Assembly (NCBI RefSeq): GCF_009811755.1
Contig: NZ_BLIV01000011.1
Coordinates: 42,055 to 106,054 of the forward strand
Direction of reading: 5' to 3'
Length of the DNA: 64,000 bases
From: Roseobacter cerasinus
Lineage (GTDB): Bacteria; Pseudomonadota; Alphaproteobacteria; Rhodobacterales; Rhodobacteraceae
Shown here one piece after another: positions 1 through 8,324 of the stretch; the stretch's first letter is position 1; the number at the start of each line of letters is the position of its first letter. The translations under genes and the position numbers were made by a program. The notes beneath the pieces are model-generated. The model was not told the DNA's origin and did not search any database. It saw only the letters and a program-made list of their open reading frames with translations.

Positions 1-63
1 GGCTACGCGGTACATCCCACGGAAACCTACTGGATCACACACGAGACGAAGTTCGCGGAATGA
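1..63 (+). CDS. C-terminal end of an ABC solute-binding protein (partial)
   Basis: The first 60 bases read without interruption as the last 20 codons of a protein ending WITHETKFAE, with TGA at 61-63. The stop overlaps the ATG of the following ATPase gene (60-62) as ATGA, the junction style of a translationally coupled operon. Because two ATPases and two permeases of the nickel/peptide (PepT) class follow, this is most likely the periplasmic solute-binding protein of the same importer. That is inferred from position; the visible residues alone do not identify a family. Confidence 0.55.
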   Translation, partial: GYAVHPTETYWITHETKFAE

Positions 64-743
64 CGCTCTCTGTTTCCGGCCTGAGCGCAGTACGATCAGG
101 CCGGACCATCCTTCACCCCACTTCGCTGGTCATCGCGCCAGGTGCGCGGATCGGACTTGTGGGTTTGTCCGGCTCGGGCAAATCAACGCTGGGCCATGCC
201 CTGATTGATGATCTGCGCGCGCAGGGGCGTAGCGTGGCCCACGTGCCACAAAGCCCGGACGAGGCGCTCGATCCGCTGCGCAGCATGGCGTTTCACTGGC
301 AGGAGGCGGAACACGCACTGGGGCTGACACCTGGCTCGGCAGATCAGCGCGGCCTCTTTGCCGCCTTGAACATCGAAGGCGGCGATCTGAGCAAACGCCC
401 CTGGAGCTGGAGCCGGGGGATGCAACAACGGTTTGTCATCGCCATGGCCCTGATTGGCACGCCGGATCTGATTGTTCTGGATGAGCCGACCTCGGCGCTG
501 GACCCGGTGGTCGCGGCGGCCACGATGGATTTGCTCGACCGTCATCTGGACGGACGGGAGACCGCGATGATGCTGATCACCCACGATCTCGGCCTTGCGG
601 CACGGCGGGTCTTCCAACTGATGGTCATGCATGACGGGCAGCTGGTGGAGCAGGCCCCGACCGATGACATCTTATTGCGTCCTCAGACCCGGGCCGCTCA
701 GGCCTTGGTCGCGCATCGCAACTGGATGGCGCTGCCATGCTGA
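60..743 (+). CDS. ABC transporter ATP-binding protein, nickel/peptide (NikD/DppD) class
   Basis: Cytoplasmic ATPase subunit of a PepT-type importer, 227 aa. Walker A GLSGSGKS lies at about residues 35-42 and Walker B LIVLDEPTSALDP near residue 140, with a switch His in LITHDLGL. The signature motif is SWSRGMQQR instead of the usual LSGGMxQR. The protein is close to NikD length and lacks the long C-terminal oligopeptide-binding extension of DppD/OppD, so it ends soon after the ATPase core. It overlaps the upstream gene (ATGA) and the next ATPase gene (737-743). Nickel, a metallophore or a short peptide are all possible substrates. Confidence 0.85.
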   Translation: MTLSVSGLSAVRSGRTILHPTSLVIAPGARIGLVGLSGSGKSTLGHALIDDLRAQGRSVAHVPQSPDEALDPLRSMAFHWQEAEHALGLTPGSADQRGLFAALNIEGGDLSKRPWSWSRGMQQRFVIAMALIGTPDLIVLDEPTSALDPVVAAATMDLLDRHLDGRETAMMLITHDLGLAARRVFQLMVMHDGQLVEQAPTDDILLRPQTRAAQALVAHRNWMALPC

Positions 744-1462
744 GGGTCAATCAAGTTTGGGTCAAGCGTGGAGCGGCGGTGGCCTTGCAGGATATCTCGC
801 TCTCTCTAGAGCCCGGGCGCACCCTTGCCGTGGTTGGGGAAAGCGGCGCCGGGAAGTCGACGCTGATTGCGGCGATCCTTGGTTTGCTGCGCCCGTCCCA
901 TGGCGAAATTACCTGGGCGGGTGCGCCAGTGCGGGCTTGCCGCCCGGCGCTTGTTATGCAAGAGCCTAGGTCCGCGTTCAACCCGGTCCTGTCGCTGCGC
1001 CGCTCCGTGATGGAACCCATTGTGGCGAGCGGAGGGACCATCCCGGCGGATCGGCTCTGCCACCTCTGCGACGGGCTGGAGCTGCCGCCCGACATTCTCG
1101 ACCGGCGGCCCACCGAAGTCTCGATTGGTCAGGCGCAGCGCGTCGGCATTTTGCGGGCCTTGGTCGCCTCCGCGCCGCTGGTGCTCTTTGACGAACCGCT
1201 CTCGGCGCTCGATGCCGTCACACAGAAGCACACGGCGCGGCTTATCTCTGACCTGCAATGCGAGGAAGGCTTTGCCGCGCTGATCGTCACCCATGATCTG
1301 GGCTATGCCGCCGCTCATGGCGACGAAATTGCGGTGCTGAAGTCTGGCCGGATCGAAGAGATCGCAACGCCAGAGCAGTTCGTCCTCACGCCAAAACCGG
1401 GCTATTGCGAACAGCTGCGCGACGCGGCGCTCGCCCTTGGTGCGTTGGAGGCCGCCGCATGA
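737..1462 (+). CDS. ABC transporter ATP-binding protein, second subunit (NikE/DppF class)
   Basis: Second ATPase of the same importer, 241 aa. Walker A GESGAGKS is at residues 34-41, the signature is VSIGQAQRVGILRAL, Walker B is LVLFDEPLSALD, and the switch His is in IVTHDLGY. The signature has SIGQ where most family members have SGGQ. The ATG at 737 lies 7 bases inside the previous gene, and the stop overlaps the permease ATG at 1459, so the two ATPases are probably made in equal amounts for a heterodimer. NikE-like length; substrate unresolved. Confidence 0.86.
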   Translation: MLRVNQVWVKRGAAVALQDISLSLEPGRTLAVVGESGAGKSTLIAAILGLLRPSHGEITWAGAPVRACRPALVMQEPRSAFNPVLSLRRSVMEPIVASGGTIPADRLCHLCDGLELPPDILDRRPTEVSIGQAQRVGILRALVASAPLVLFDEPLSALDAVTQKHTARLISDLQCEEGFAALIVTHDLGYAAAHGDEIAVLKSGRIEEIATPEQFVLTPKPGYCEQLRDAALALGALEAAA

Positions 1463-2397
1463 TCATGGGCCTTTTGGGGTTTGTGCTGCGGGCGGCTGTG
1501 GTGCTGTCGGGCACGGCGGCTTTGACCTTCGCCTTGCTCTGGAACGCCCCGGGCGATCCTGCACAGGCCATCGCCATGGCGCGTTTCGATGCGCTTTTGA
1601 CCGAAGATGTCATCGACCAAGTCCGCGCCGAAGCCGGGCTCGACATCAGTTTCTGGCCCGCCTTCACATCCTGGTTGGTGCCGTTGCTGTCGCTCGATTT
1701 CGGGAACTCGGCCGTCACGGGGCGTCCGGTGTGGCCGGATCTCGTCACCGCGATGAGCTACACGTTCCCCTTGGCCCTGGCCAGCCTGGCCGTGGGTCTC
1801 GCAGTCTCCCTGCCTCTGGCAGTTCTCGCCGCCAAGCGCCCCGGCAGCCTCGTTGACCGATGCGCCGTTGCGGTTGCCTCCCTGGGTGTCGCGATCCCCG
1901 CCTATTGGCTTGGCCTGCTGCTGATCCTGCTCTTCGCGGTGAAGCTGGCCTGGCTGCCCGCGATGGGTGCGCGAACTGCCGCCCATGCCATTCTGCCAGC
2001 GCTGACCCTGGGTCTGGGTGTCACGGCGTCCTTCACGCGCATTATCCGCTCGGGCATTCTGGAGGCGCGTGGCCAGCCGTTCCTGCCTGCAATCAGGCGC
2101 CGGGGTGTCTCCGACCGCGCCATCGGGCGCGACCATGTGGCCCCGCACGCGGCCATTCCGGTTGTGACGGTCTTTGGGTTGGAGCTTGCCTTTCTCTTGG
2201 AAGGTCTGGTGCTGGTCGAGGTGATCTTCGGACGCCCGGGCCTCGGCACTTTCCTGGTGCAGGCGATCTTGGCGCGGGACTTTCCGCATGTGCAGGCGGT
2301 GGTTGTCCTGACTGCGCTGATCTTCGTCACGGTCAACCTGCTGATAGATGGTATCTACCGGGTCATCGAACCCCGGATCGGAGAGCGCGATGCGTAG
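1459..2397 (+). CDS. ABC transporter permease, DppB/NikB class
   Basis: Inner-membrane permease, 312 aa from the ATG at 1459, which overlaps the preceding stop as ATGA; an in-frame codon further upstream is less likely. An N-terminal membrane segment (about residues 5-27) is followed by a periplasmic region and then five hydrophobic segments typical of BPD_transp_1. The C-terminal part has the DppB-type stretch FLLEGLVLVEVIFGRPGLG and ends after a last membrane helix, IFVTVNLLIDGIYRVIEPR. The EAA-loop region around FLPAIRRRGVSDRAIGRDH is the expected ATPase contact. Substrate not determinable here. Confidence 0.86.
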   Translation: MIMGLLGFVLRAAVVLSGTAALTFALLWNAPGDPAQAIAMARFDALLTEDVIDQVRAEAGLDISFWPAFTSWLVPLLSLDFGNSAVTGRPVWPDLVTAMSYTFPLALASLAVGLAVSLPLAVLAAKRPGSLVDRCAVAVASLGVAIPAYWLGLLLILLFAVKLAWLPAMGARTAAHAILPALTLGLGVTASFTRIIRSGILEARGQPFLPAIRRRGVSDRAIGRDHVAPHAAIPVVTVFGLELAFLLEGLVLVEVIFGRPGLGTFLVQAILARDFPHVQAVVVLTALIFVTVNLLIDGIYRVIEPRIGERDA

Positions 2398-3184
2398 TGT
2401 CGCAACCCTCGTCGGGGTCATTCTGTTCCTGATTGTCTTCGGGCCACTGCTGGCGCCTCATGATCCCACGGCCATCGACATCCCGCACCGGCTCTCCCCG
2501 CCAGGCGAGGAATTTCTGCTCGGCACCGACGCCTTGGGGCGCGACATCCTTTCGCGCCTCCTGCATGGGGCACGGTGGTCCCTGGGCCTTGCGTTCTTCA
2601 TCTCCCTGATCGGTCTCGCCATCGGCACCGCGCTTGGCCTCGCCGCAGCTTTGGGCGGCAAGGTCGTGGACTGGGCCATCATGCGCACCACCGATACGTT
2701 CCTTGCCTTTCCGGAGCTGGTCGCCGCCGTGGTGATCGCGGGTCTGATGGGCGCGGGCACCTGGAGCCTGATCTTCGCGCTGAGCGTGACCGGATGGATG
2801 CGCTACACAAGGGTCGCGCGCGGGGTTGGTCTGTCGTTGAGAACCCGGGGCTATGTCGTGCAGGCGCAATTGGCCGGGCTGTCTCCTCTGGCCATTGCCC
2901 GCTGGCACTACCTGCCGTCGCTATTGCCCTCGCTCACCGTTGTGTGGACGGGCATGTTTGCTCGCGCCATTCTGGGCATTTCGGCCTTGGGGTTTCTGGG
3001 CTTCGGGGTCCAGCCTCCCCTGCCCGAATGGGGCAGCATGCTGCTCGACGCGCGCGTGCACATGCGCTCCACCCCGTTGCAAATGATCTGGCCAGGGCTG
3101 GTTGTCGTCACCTGCGTGCTGGCCATCAACCTCGCGGGGGACGCCTTGCGGGATGCCCTTGCCGGAGACGATACACGCACGTGA
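2390..3184 (+). CDS. ABC transporter permease, DppC/NikC class
   Basis: Second permease, 264 aa from ATG 2390, which lies 8 bases inside the previous gene. After an N-terminal helix it carries the family hallmark FLLGTDALGRDILSRLLHGARWSL (positions about 2512-2583), then BPD_transp_1 helices and a C-terminal GFLGFGVQPPLPEWGSML motif typical of DppC/OppC. With the preceding genes this completes a five-gene importer in the order binding protein, ATPase, ATPase, permease, permease. The TGA at 3182-3184 overlaps a GTG that starts the ruined DMT gene, so a sixth gene was once coupled here. Confidence 0.87.
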   Translation: MRSVATLVGVILFLIVFGPLLAPHDPTAIDIPHRLSPPGEEFLLGTDALGRDILSRLLHGARWSLGLAFFISLIGLAIGTALGLAAALGGKVVDWAIMRTTDTFLAFPELVAAVVIAGLMGAGTWSLIFALSVTGWMRYTRVARGVGLSLRTRGYVVQAQLAGLSPLAIARWHYLPSLLPSLTVVWTGMFARAILGISALGFLGFGVQPPLPEWGSMLLDARVHMRSTPLQMIWPGLVVVTCVLAINLAGDALRDALAGDDTRT

Positions 3185-3371
3185 GCGATCTCGACCGCCC
3201 TCTCTCGGCATCAGCCTCCGCATCCTCGCAGGGCTCTTGGGTGCCGGAGTGTTTGTCCGTGTGACGGCTGCAGGCCCAGACGTGCCTTTGGGCAAGGTTG
3301 TCTTCGTCCGCTCGTTCTTTGTTCTGATCCTCTTCCCCTGGTGGCACAGGGACTACGCGGCCCTCCTCTGA
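3181..3371 (+). pseudogene. Frameshifted remnant of an EamA/DMT-family exporter
   Basis: A GTG at 3181 overlaps the permease stop (GTGA) and begins VSDLDRPLS. Just after this the similarity moves to another frame (around 3207), reading GISLRILAGLLGAG and then VPLGKVVFVRSFFVLI, which matches the N-terminal helix and the GQxVFxRSFFAL region of roseobacter DMT permeases. The frame stops at 3369-3371 after about 60 residues, where an intact EamA protein would be about 290. I read this as a formerly coupled sixth gene that has suffered at least one indel and a 3' deletion. Family recognition is from memory. Confidence 0.6.
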
Positions 3372-3758
3372 CCCCTTCTTGCAGACCTCTTCATCTTCGA
3401 CGCGCGGCTGTCGACAACCTTTCTGTTTGCAGCACCCATGATCCTGGCTGGAGCCATCTTCGCGGCACCGGCCAGCGTCAAATCTGCTTGCCATAGGAGG
3501 ACCAGGGGAAAGATAGCGCCCGTGCGGGGCCCGTATGACAATGCTCAGCGCGAAGGTGGCCGCATCACGGAGCATCCCCACCTGCGCGGCCACGTGTAGC
3601 GTTGGACCACGCGAATGGCAGCCGCGCGTGCCATGCGCGTTTCGTGGCAGACACATGCCGCGCGCACCGCCCCAAAGCAAAAATAATGCCATACGTTAAG
3701 AAGGCGTTATCTTTCTGTGTATTCAATTCATTTGCGGGTCATCCAAGGAGACAAGCAA
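3372..3758 (+). other. Gene-poor stretch after the DMT remnant
   Basis: I see no intact gene here. A short hydrophobic reading frame near 3411-3480 (FLFAAPMILAGAIF) could be further debris of the exporter or of another membrane protein, but I cannot place it. The last 60 bases are more AT-rich and contain the ribosome site AAGGAG (about 3746-3751) of the next gene, so its promoter probably lies near 3680-3740. Confidence 0.4.
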
Positions 3759-4268
3759 ATGGCATCAAGAGCGGTGGAACACCGGACCCGGCTTCGTACA
3801 GCGCGTGCGGATACAGCACCGGGGTCGTTTCACGGCCTCATTGAAGGGGCCCAATTGCTTACTTTGAAAGGTGAGCGCGCCGTCGAAAGCCTACGGGTTG
3901 GGGATCATGTTCTCAGCCGACGCGGCGCGGTGCCAGTGATGCGGATTGATGTGTTGAGCGCCGTTATCCCCGCCATTTATGTTCTGGCGGGCTCGCTGGG
4001 CCATAGCCGCACCGACCGCGATGCGCTCCTCTCGGCGGACCAGATCGTGCATCTCAGCGACTGGCGCGCGGCTGCGTTTCAAGGACAGACATCGGCGCTG
4101 GTACGAGCCCGCAGCCTGGTCGATGGCGAGTTCGTACGGGATGTCGGGCAACAACTGGTGACCCTCTATCGCCTCTACTGCCCATCGCCGCAGATCCTCT
4201 TCGCGGATGGGCTGGAGCTTTGCACCGCAGATCTCCACACTGCTGAACCAAGCCATCAGATGCGCTAG
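3759..4268 (+). CDS. Hint-domain (Hedgehog/intein-like) protein, catalytically degenerate
   Basis: 169 aa starting at ATG 3759, 7 bases after an AAGGAG site; an in-frame ATG at 3717 lacks such a site. Residues about 24-60 resemble the start of the Hint_2 family of Rhodobacteraceae (pattern CFxxGTxIxTxxGExPVExLxxGDxVxTR), here GLIEGAQLLTLKGERAVES followed by LRVGDHVLSRRG. The nucleophilic Cys1 of self-processing Hint domains is replaced (Gly by my alignment), and the later QH motif reads ADQ. Autoprocessing is therefore unlikely and a structural role is more plausible. No signal peptide is obvious. The gene is single, between the DMT remnant and the convergent nnrDE. Confidence 0.62.
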   Translation: MASRAVEHRTRLRTARADTAPGSFHGLIEGAQLLTLKGERAVESLRVGDHVLSRRGAVPVMRIDVLSAVIPAIYVLAGSLGHSRTDRDALLSADQIVHLSDWRAAAFQGQTSALVRARSLVDGEFVRDVGQQLVTLYRLYCPSPQILFADGLELCTADLHTAEPSHQMR

Positions 4269-4493
4269 AGCGACGTCAACCTCTGCTGTAGCGTCGGTTT
4301 GGCAGGACTTGAGTCCACGACGTCGAGACGCTTCAGGTGGAGTGGTCCTGCGCGGTGGCATAACGGCGATGCCACCGCGCCCACCCTCAACTGCGAAGGG
4401 TTGAATAGGCTCCCCATCTCGGTGCTATGGCGGGTTGCAAAAGGCAAGACAGACGAACGACAGGTCCGATCCGCAGAGATCAGCGGGTTTATC

Positions 4494-6038
4494 CTAAACA
4501 CCCAGCGCGCGAAACACCTCCGGCAAGGTCTCGGGCAGATCCTCGGCAACGAGACCCGGGCCAAACCGCCGGGCGCAGGCACAATGCAAGTACACCGCGT
4601 GACACGCAGCCTGAAACGGGGCGTGCCCTCGCGCCATAAGCCCCAGGATGAAACCCGCCAGAACATCGCCGGAGCCAGCTGTCGCAAGCCAGGCCGTCCG
4701 GTCGTCGGCTGGGCTGACAACGGCGCGCCCCTGCGGATCTGCGATCACTGTGACAGCGCCTTTGAAAAGAATTGCAGAGCCTGTCTGCACGGCCGCGTCC
4801 AGCGTCACATCCAGCTTTGAGCAGGCCGGGCCGGACACTGGCGGCGCTGCATATCGCGCGGCCAAATCCGGGAAGAGCCGCGCAAACTCCCCTTGATGCG
4901 GTGTCAATACGCAACTGCCGTGCAGCGCGTCACGCAGGCTTTGGTCTTCGGACAACAACGTCAGCGCGTCTGCATCCAGAACCGTCGGGCGCTTCAGGGC
5001 CAGCAGCTCTGCAAGCATGTCGCGCGCCCCTGCCCCGCCCCCCATGGCCGGACCGGCACAAAACGCATTGGCCCGCGTATCAGCGCCAAAGAACGCCTTG
5101 AGATCTGCGGCGTCGTCAACCACGCGCTGCATCACGGCTGTCTGATGGGCGGCAACCTCAGGCAGAGCGTCGGCGCGCGCGGCCACGGTCACCAGCCCTG
5201 CGCCGATCCTCAATGCCCCGCGAGCGGCCAAACGGGCGGCACCTGTGCGCCCTGCCGGTCCGCTCAAGACCACGGCGTGCCCATGGGTATATTTGTGCGC
5301 AGGCCCCGCTTTGCGCAGATCCTCCGCGGCAGGCGCCGTGGCCAAGGCAACGGCCGGCCCCGGGATGGAGGTCATGGGCGCTTTCGGCAGCCCGATGTCC
5401 TTCACAACAGTGGCGCTGGAATGCGCCCTCTCTGGCCCATCCAACACATGCCCCGGCTTGAAGCAGTGAAATGTCACCGTCAAATCGGCCCGAACCGCCG
5501 CACCGAGGGCGCGCCCGCTGTCAGCACAGATGCCGGAGGGCACGTCGACCGCGACCACCCTGCCACTGCCTTGTGCAGTAACCTGTGCGAGCTGCTCTGC
5601 CAGCCGGTCGAGCGGCGCAGTCAAAGCGCGGGTCAGTCCAATCCCGAACAGCGCATCCACAACAAGATCCGGCATCGTCTCCGCATCAAACTGCGCCTCT
5701 TCGATTGGTCTGACCTGACCCATCTCGGCCCATTGGGTGTGATTTGCCCGGGCGTCTGGCGGCAGTTTTCGCGGATCACCCAAGGCAAAGACGGTGACGC
5801 CCCACCCCCGATCACACAGCAGCCGAGCGACGACATAGCCGTCGCCCCCGTTGTTGCCGGGGCCACAGAGAATACAGGCGCGACCTGCTTGCTCAGTCAG
5901 GTCCGGCCAAGCCTCAAAAACAGCATCGCAAACACCCCGACCCGCACGCTCCATCAACACCCGGCCAGTCACATGACCCTGTGCCATCGTCTCAATTTCA
6001 AGCGTTCTCATCTGTGCCGAGGTCAAGATTTGGGGCAT
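4494..6038 (-). CDS. nnrDE: Bifunctional NAD(P)H-hydrate epimerase / ADP- or ATP-dependent NAD(P)H-hydrate dehydratase
   Basis: Repairs damaged NADHX/NADPHX in the cytoplasm. The N-terminal half (about 1-210) is the YjeF_N epimerase fold with CGPGNNGGDGYVVARLL and VDALFGIGLTR. The C-terminal half (about 225-505) is the ribokinase-like dehydratase with VLDADALTLL, LTPHQGEFARLF and the nucleotide-binding ATAGSGDVLAGFILG. At 514 aa it has the normal length of the fused bacterial enzyme. The start is the ATG at 6036-6038. It is divergent from glnB, leaving about 165 bases that must hold both promoters. Well supported. Confidence 0.95.
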   Translation of the reverse strand: MPQILTSAQMRTLEIETMAQGHVTGRVLMERAGRGVCDAVFEAWPDLTEQAGRACILCGPGNNGGDGYVVARLLCDRGWGVTVFALGDPRKLPPDARANHTQWAEMGQVRPIEEAQFDAETMPDLVVDALFGIGLTRALTAPLDRLAEQLAQVTAQGSGRVVAVDVPSGICADSGRALGAAVRADLTVTFHCFKPGHVLDGPERAHSSATVVKDIGLPKAPMTSIPGPAVALATAPAAEDLRKAGPAHKYTHGHAVVLSGPAGRTGAARLAARGALRIGAGLVTVAARADALPEVAAHQTAVMQRVVDDAADLKAFFGADTRANAFCAGPAMGGGAGARDMLAELLALKRPTVLDADALTLLSEDQSLRDALHGSCVLTPHQGEFARLFPDLAARYAAPPVSGPACSKLDVTLDAAVQTGSAILFKGAVTVIADPQGRAVVSPADDRTAWLATAGSGDVLAGFILGLMARGHAPFQAACHAVYLHCACARRFGPGLVAEDLPETLPEVFRALGV

Positions 6039-6173
6039 GTAGGTACCGTCGATTCAGTTTTGATTACTTTTTATGCGTTCAGCCTGAAATTTAAGCGCAC
6101 TCTTGCCAAATTTGTAGCCAAACATGAGCAGTCTACGTCAATCCATGGACCACTCCAGCCCGAAATGGTCTGA

Positions 6174-6542
<369 letters not shown>

Positions 6543-6586
6543 GCGCGGCACAGACACATCATTCCAACCAAGAGGGATATACGAGA

Positions 6587-7990
6587 ATGAGCAAAGATCT
6601 TTTGAAGATGATGAAGGACGAGGATGTGGCCTACGTCGACATCCGCTTCACCGACCCGCGTGGCAAGCTGCAGCACGTGACAGTGATGGCCGACCAAGTG
6701 GACGAGGACTTCCTTGAAGAAGGCTTCATGTTCGACGGCTCCTCCATCGCGGGTTGGAAATCCATCGAAGCCTCCGACATGAAGCTGATGCCCGATGTGG
6801 ACAGCGCCTATGTCGACCCCTTCTATGCAGAGAAAACTGTCTGCCTGCACTGCTCCATCGTTGAGCCTGACACCGGCGAAGCCTACGAGCGCGACCCGCG
6901 CTCAACCGCAGAAAAAGCCGAGGCTTACCTCAAATCGTCCGGCATCGGTGACGTGGCTTACTTCGGTCCAGAGGCGGAATTCTTTCTCTTCGATAATGTC
7001 AAGTTCGCAAACGAAATCAATAAAGTGTCCTACGAGGTTGATGCGATTGACGCCTCCTGGAACACCGACACCGACTACGAGATGGGCAACATGGGTCACC
7101 GTCCCGGCGTCAAGGGCGGCTACTTCCCGGTGAACCCCACCGACGAGAGCCAGGACCTGCGCTCCGAGATGCTCTCGACCATGAAGCGTCTGGGCATGAA
7201 GGTGGACAAGCACCACCACGAGGTGGCGTCCTGCCAGCACGAGCTAGGCCTGATCTTCGACAGCCTGACCAAACAGGCCGATGAGCTGCAGAAGTACAAA
7301 TATGTGATCCACAACGTGGCCCACGCCTACGGCAAGTCCGCCACCTTCATGCCCAAGCCGATCTACGGCGACAACGGCACTGGCATGCACTGCAACATGT
7401 CGATCTGGAAAGACGGCAAGCCGCTTTTTGCAGGCGACAAATACGCGGATCTCTCGGATGAAGCGCTCTGGTTCATCGGCGGTATCCTGAAGCACGCGAA
7501 GGCGCTGAACGCCTTCACCAACCCGTCCACGAACTCCTACAAGCGCCTGATCCCGGGCTTTGAGGCGCCCGTGCTGCGCGCCTATTCGGCCCGCAACCGC
7601 TCCGGCTGTGTCCGGATCCCGTGGACCGAGAGCCCGAAAGCCAAACGTGTTGAGGCCCGCTTCCCCGATCCGTCGGCGAACCCCTACCTGTGCTTTGCAG
7701 CTCTGCTGATGGCCGGCCTGGACGGGATCACCAACAAGATCGACCCGGGTGAGGCGATGGACAAGAACCTCTACGACCTGCCCGCCGAAGAGCTGGAAGG
7801 CATCCCGACCGTCTGCGGCTCCTTGCGCGAAGCCATCGAAGAGTTGGAGGCCGACATGGACTTCCTGCTCGCGGGTGACGTCTTCACCAAGGATCAGATC
7901 GAAGGCTATATCGAGCTGAAGATGGAAGAGATCGAAACCTACGAGCACACACCGCACCCCGTAGAATTCGGGATGTATTACAGTTGCTAG
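6587..7990 (+). CDS. glnA: Type I glutamine synthetase
   Basis: ATP-dependent synthesis of glutamine from glutamate and ammonium, the main ammonium-assimilating step. It is 467 aa, typical of the dodecameric GSI-beta class, with GS beta-grasp and catalytic domains. Visible motifs are [10 protein letters not shown] near residue 50, the ATP site [14 protein letters not shown], the glutamate-binding NRSGCVRIP, and the adenylylation Tyr at residue 396 in [10 protein letters not shown]. That site implies control by GlnE together with the upstream PII protein. The TAG stop (7988-7990) lies inside the left arm of a perfect 15-bp inverted repeat. Confidence 0.98.
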   Translation: MSKDLLKMMKDEDVAYVDIRFTDPRGKLQHVTVMADQVDEDFLEEGFMFDGSSIAGWKSIEASDMKLMPDVDSAYVDPFYAEKTVCLHCSIVEPDTGEAYERDPRSTAEKAEAYLKSSGIGDVAYFGPEAEFFLFDNVKFANEINKVSYEVDAIDASWNTDTDYEMGNMGHRPGVKGGYFPVNPTDESQDLRSEMLSTMKRLGMKVDKHHHEVASCQHELGLIFDSLTKQADELQKYKYVIHNVAHAYGKSATFMPKPIYGDNGTGMHCNMSIWKDGKPLFAGDKYADLSDEALWFIGGILKHAKALNAFTNPSTNSYKRLIPGFEAPVLRAYSARNRSGCVRIPWTESPKAKRVEARFPDPSANPYLCFAALLMAGLDGITNKIDPGEAMDKNLYDLPAEELEGIPTVCGSLREAIEELEADMDFLLAGDVFTKDQIEGYIELKMEEIETYEHTPHPVEFGMYYSC

Positions 7991-8013
7991 AGGCCAAGGG
8001 CCTCTAGCAACTG
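7981..8013 (+). repeat. Perfect 15-bp inverted repeat spanning the glnA stop codon
   Basis: CAGTTGCTAGAGGCC (7981-7995) and GGCCTCTAGCAACTG (7999-8013) are exact reverse complements separated by AAG. The left arm contains the last glnA codons and the TAG stop. No T-tract follows, so it does not look like a complete intrinsic terminator. It could block 3' exonucleases or act with the terminator 60 bases downstream. Confidence 0.85.
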
Positions 8014-8070
8014 AGCCGGGAAAGCGAGTTTTTGCAAGAAACTTGCGGCTGGCCCGGTCGAACAATAAGC

Positions 8071-8101
8071 AAAAGGCGCGGATACCTTCCGCGCCTTTTT
8101 C
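8071..8101 (+). terminator. Intrinsic terminator of glnBA
   Basis: AAAAGGCGCGG (8071-8081) pairs perfectly with CCGCGCCTTTT (8089-8099) around a 7-base loop, and the descending arm runs into a T-tract. This is the most conventional terminator in the region. Confidence 0.85.
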
Positions 8102-8157
8102 TATACGCTGCAACCCGCGCCACCTCTGCCGCAACGCGCCCCGCCCGCCGCAGGCGC

Positions 8158-8176
8158 AAGCCCGCTTTGCGGGCTT
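8158..8176. repeat. Short 8-bp hairpin
   Basis: AAGCCCGC (8158-8165), loop TTT, GCGGGCTT (8169-8176). It is the third of four hairpins between glnA and the hydrolase gene. No T-tract of note follows. Confidence 0.6.
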
Positions 8177-8190
8177 TCAATAAAAGATGT

Positions 8191-8223
8191 GACCGCCCGT
8201 CTGGCTCCGCCAGACGGGCGGTC
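8191..8223. repeat. Perfect 15-bp inverted repeat with 3-base loop
   Basis: GACCGCCCGTCTGGC (8191-8205), loop TCC, GCCAGACGGGCGGTC (8209-8223), an exact dyad. It has the same geometry (15-bp arms, 3-base loop) as the glnA-stop repeat but a different sequence. It lies about 100 bases before the hydrolase start, so it could act in either transcription direction. Confidence 0.8.
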
Positions 8224-8324
8224 TCCATTGGATCACAGAAAAATCCCAACCAATTTTGCGTTTTGCAGGTTTTGGTGCATCATCACCACATTTGATCGAC
8301 ACATTTTTTCCGGAGACCTGTTTC

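Noticed and set aside
4893..6173. 426-codon plus-strand open frame across nnrDE
   Set aside because: It lies wholly antisense to a clearly recognised enzyme, and the Cys/Arg/His-rich product has no domain.
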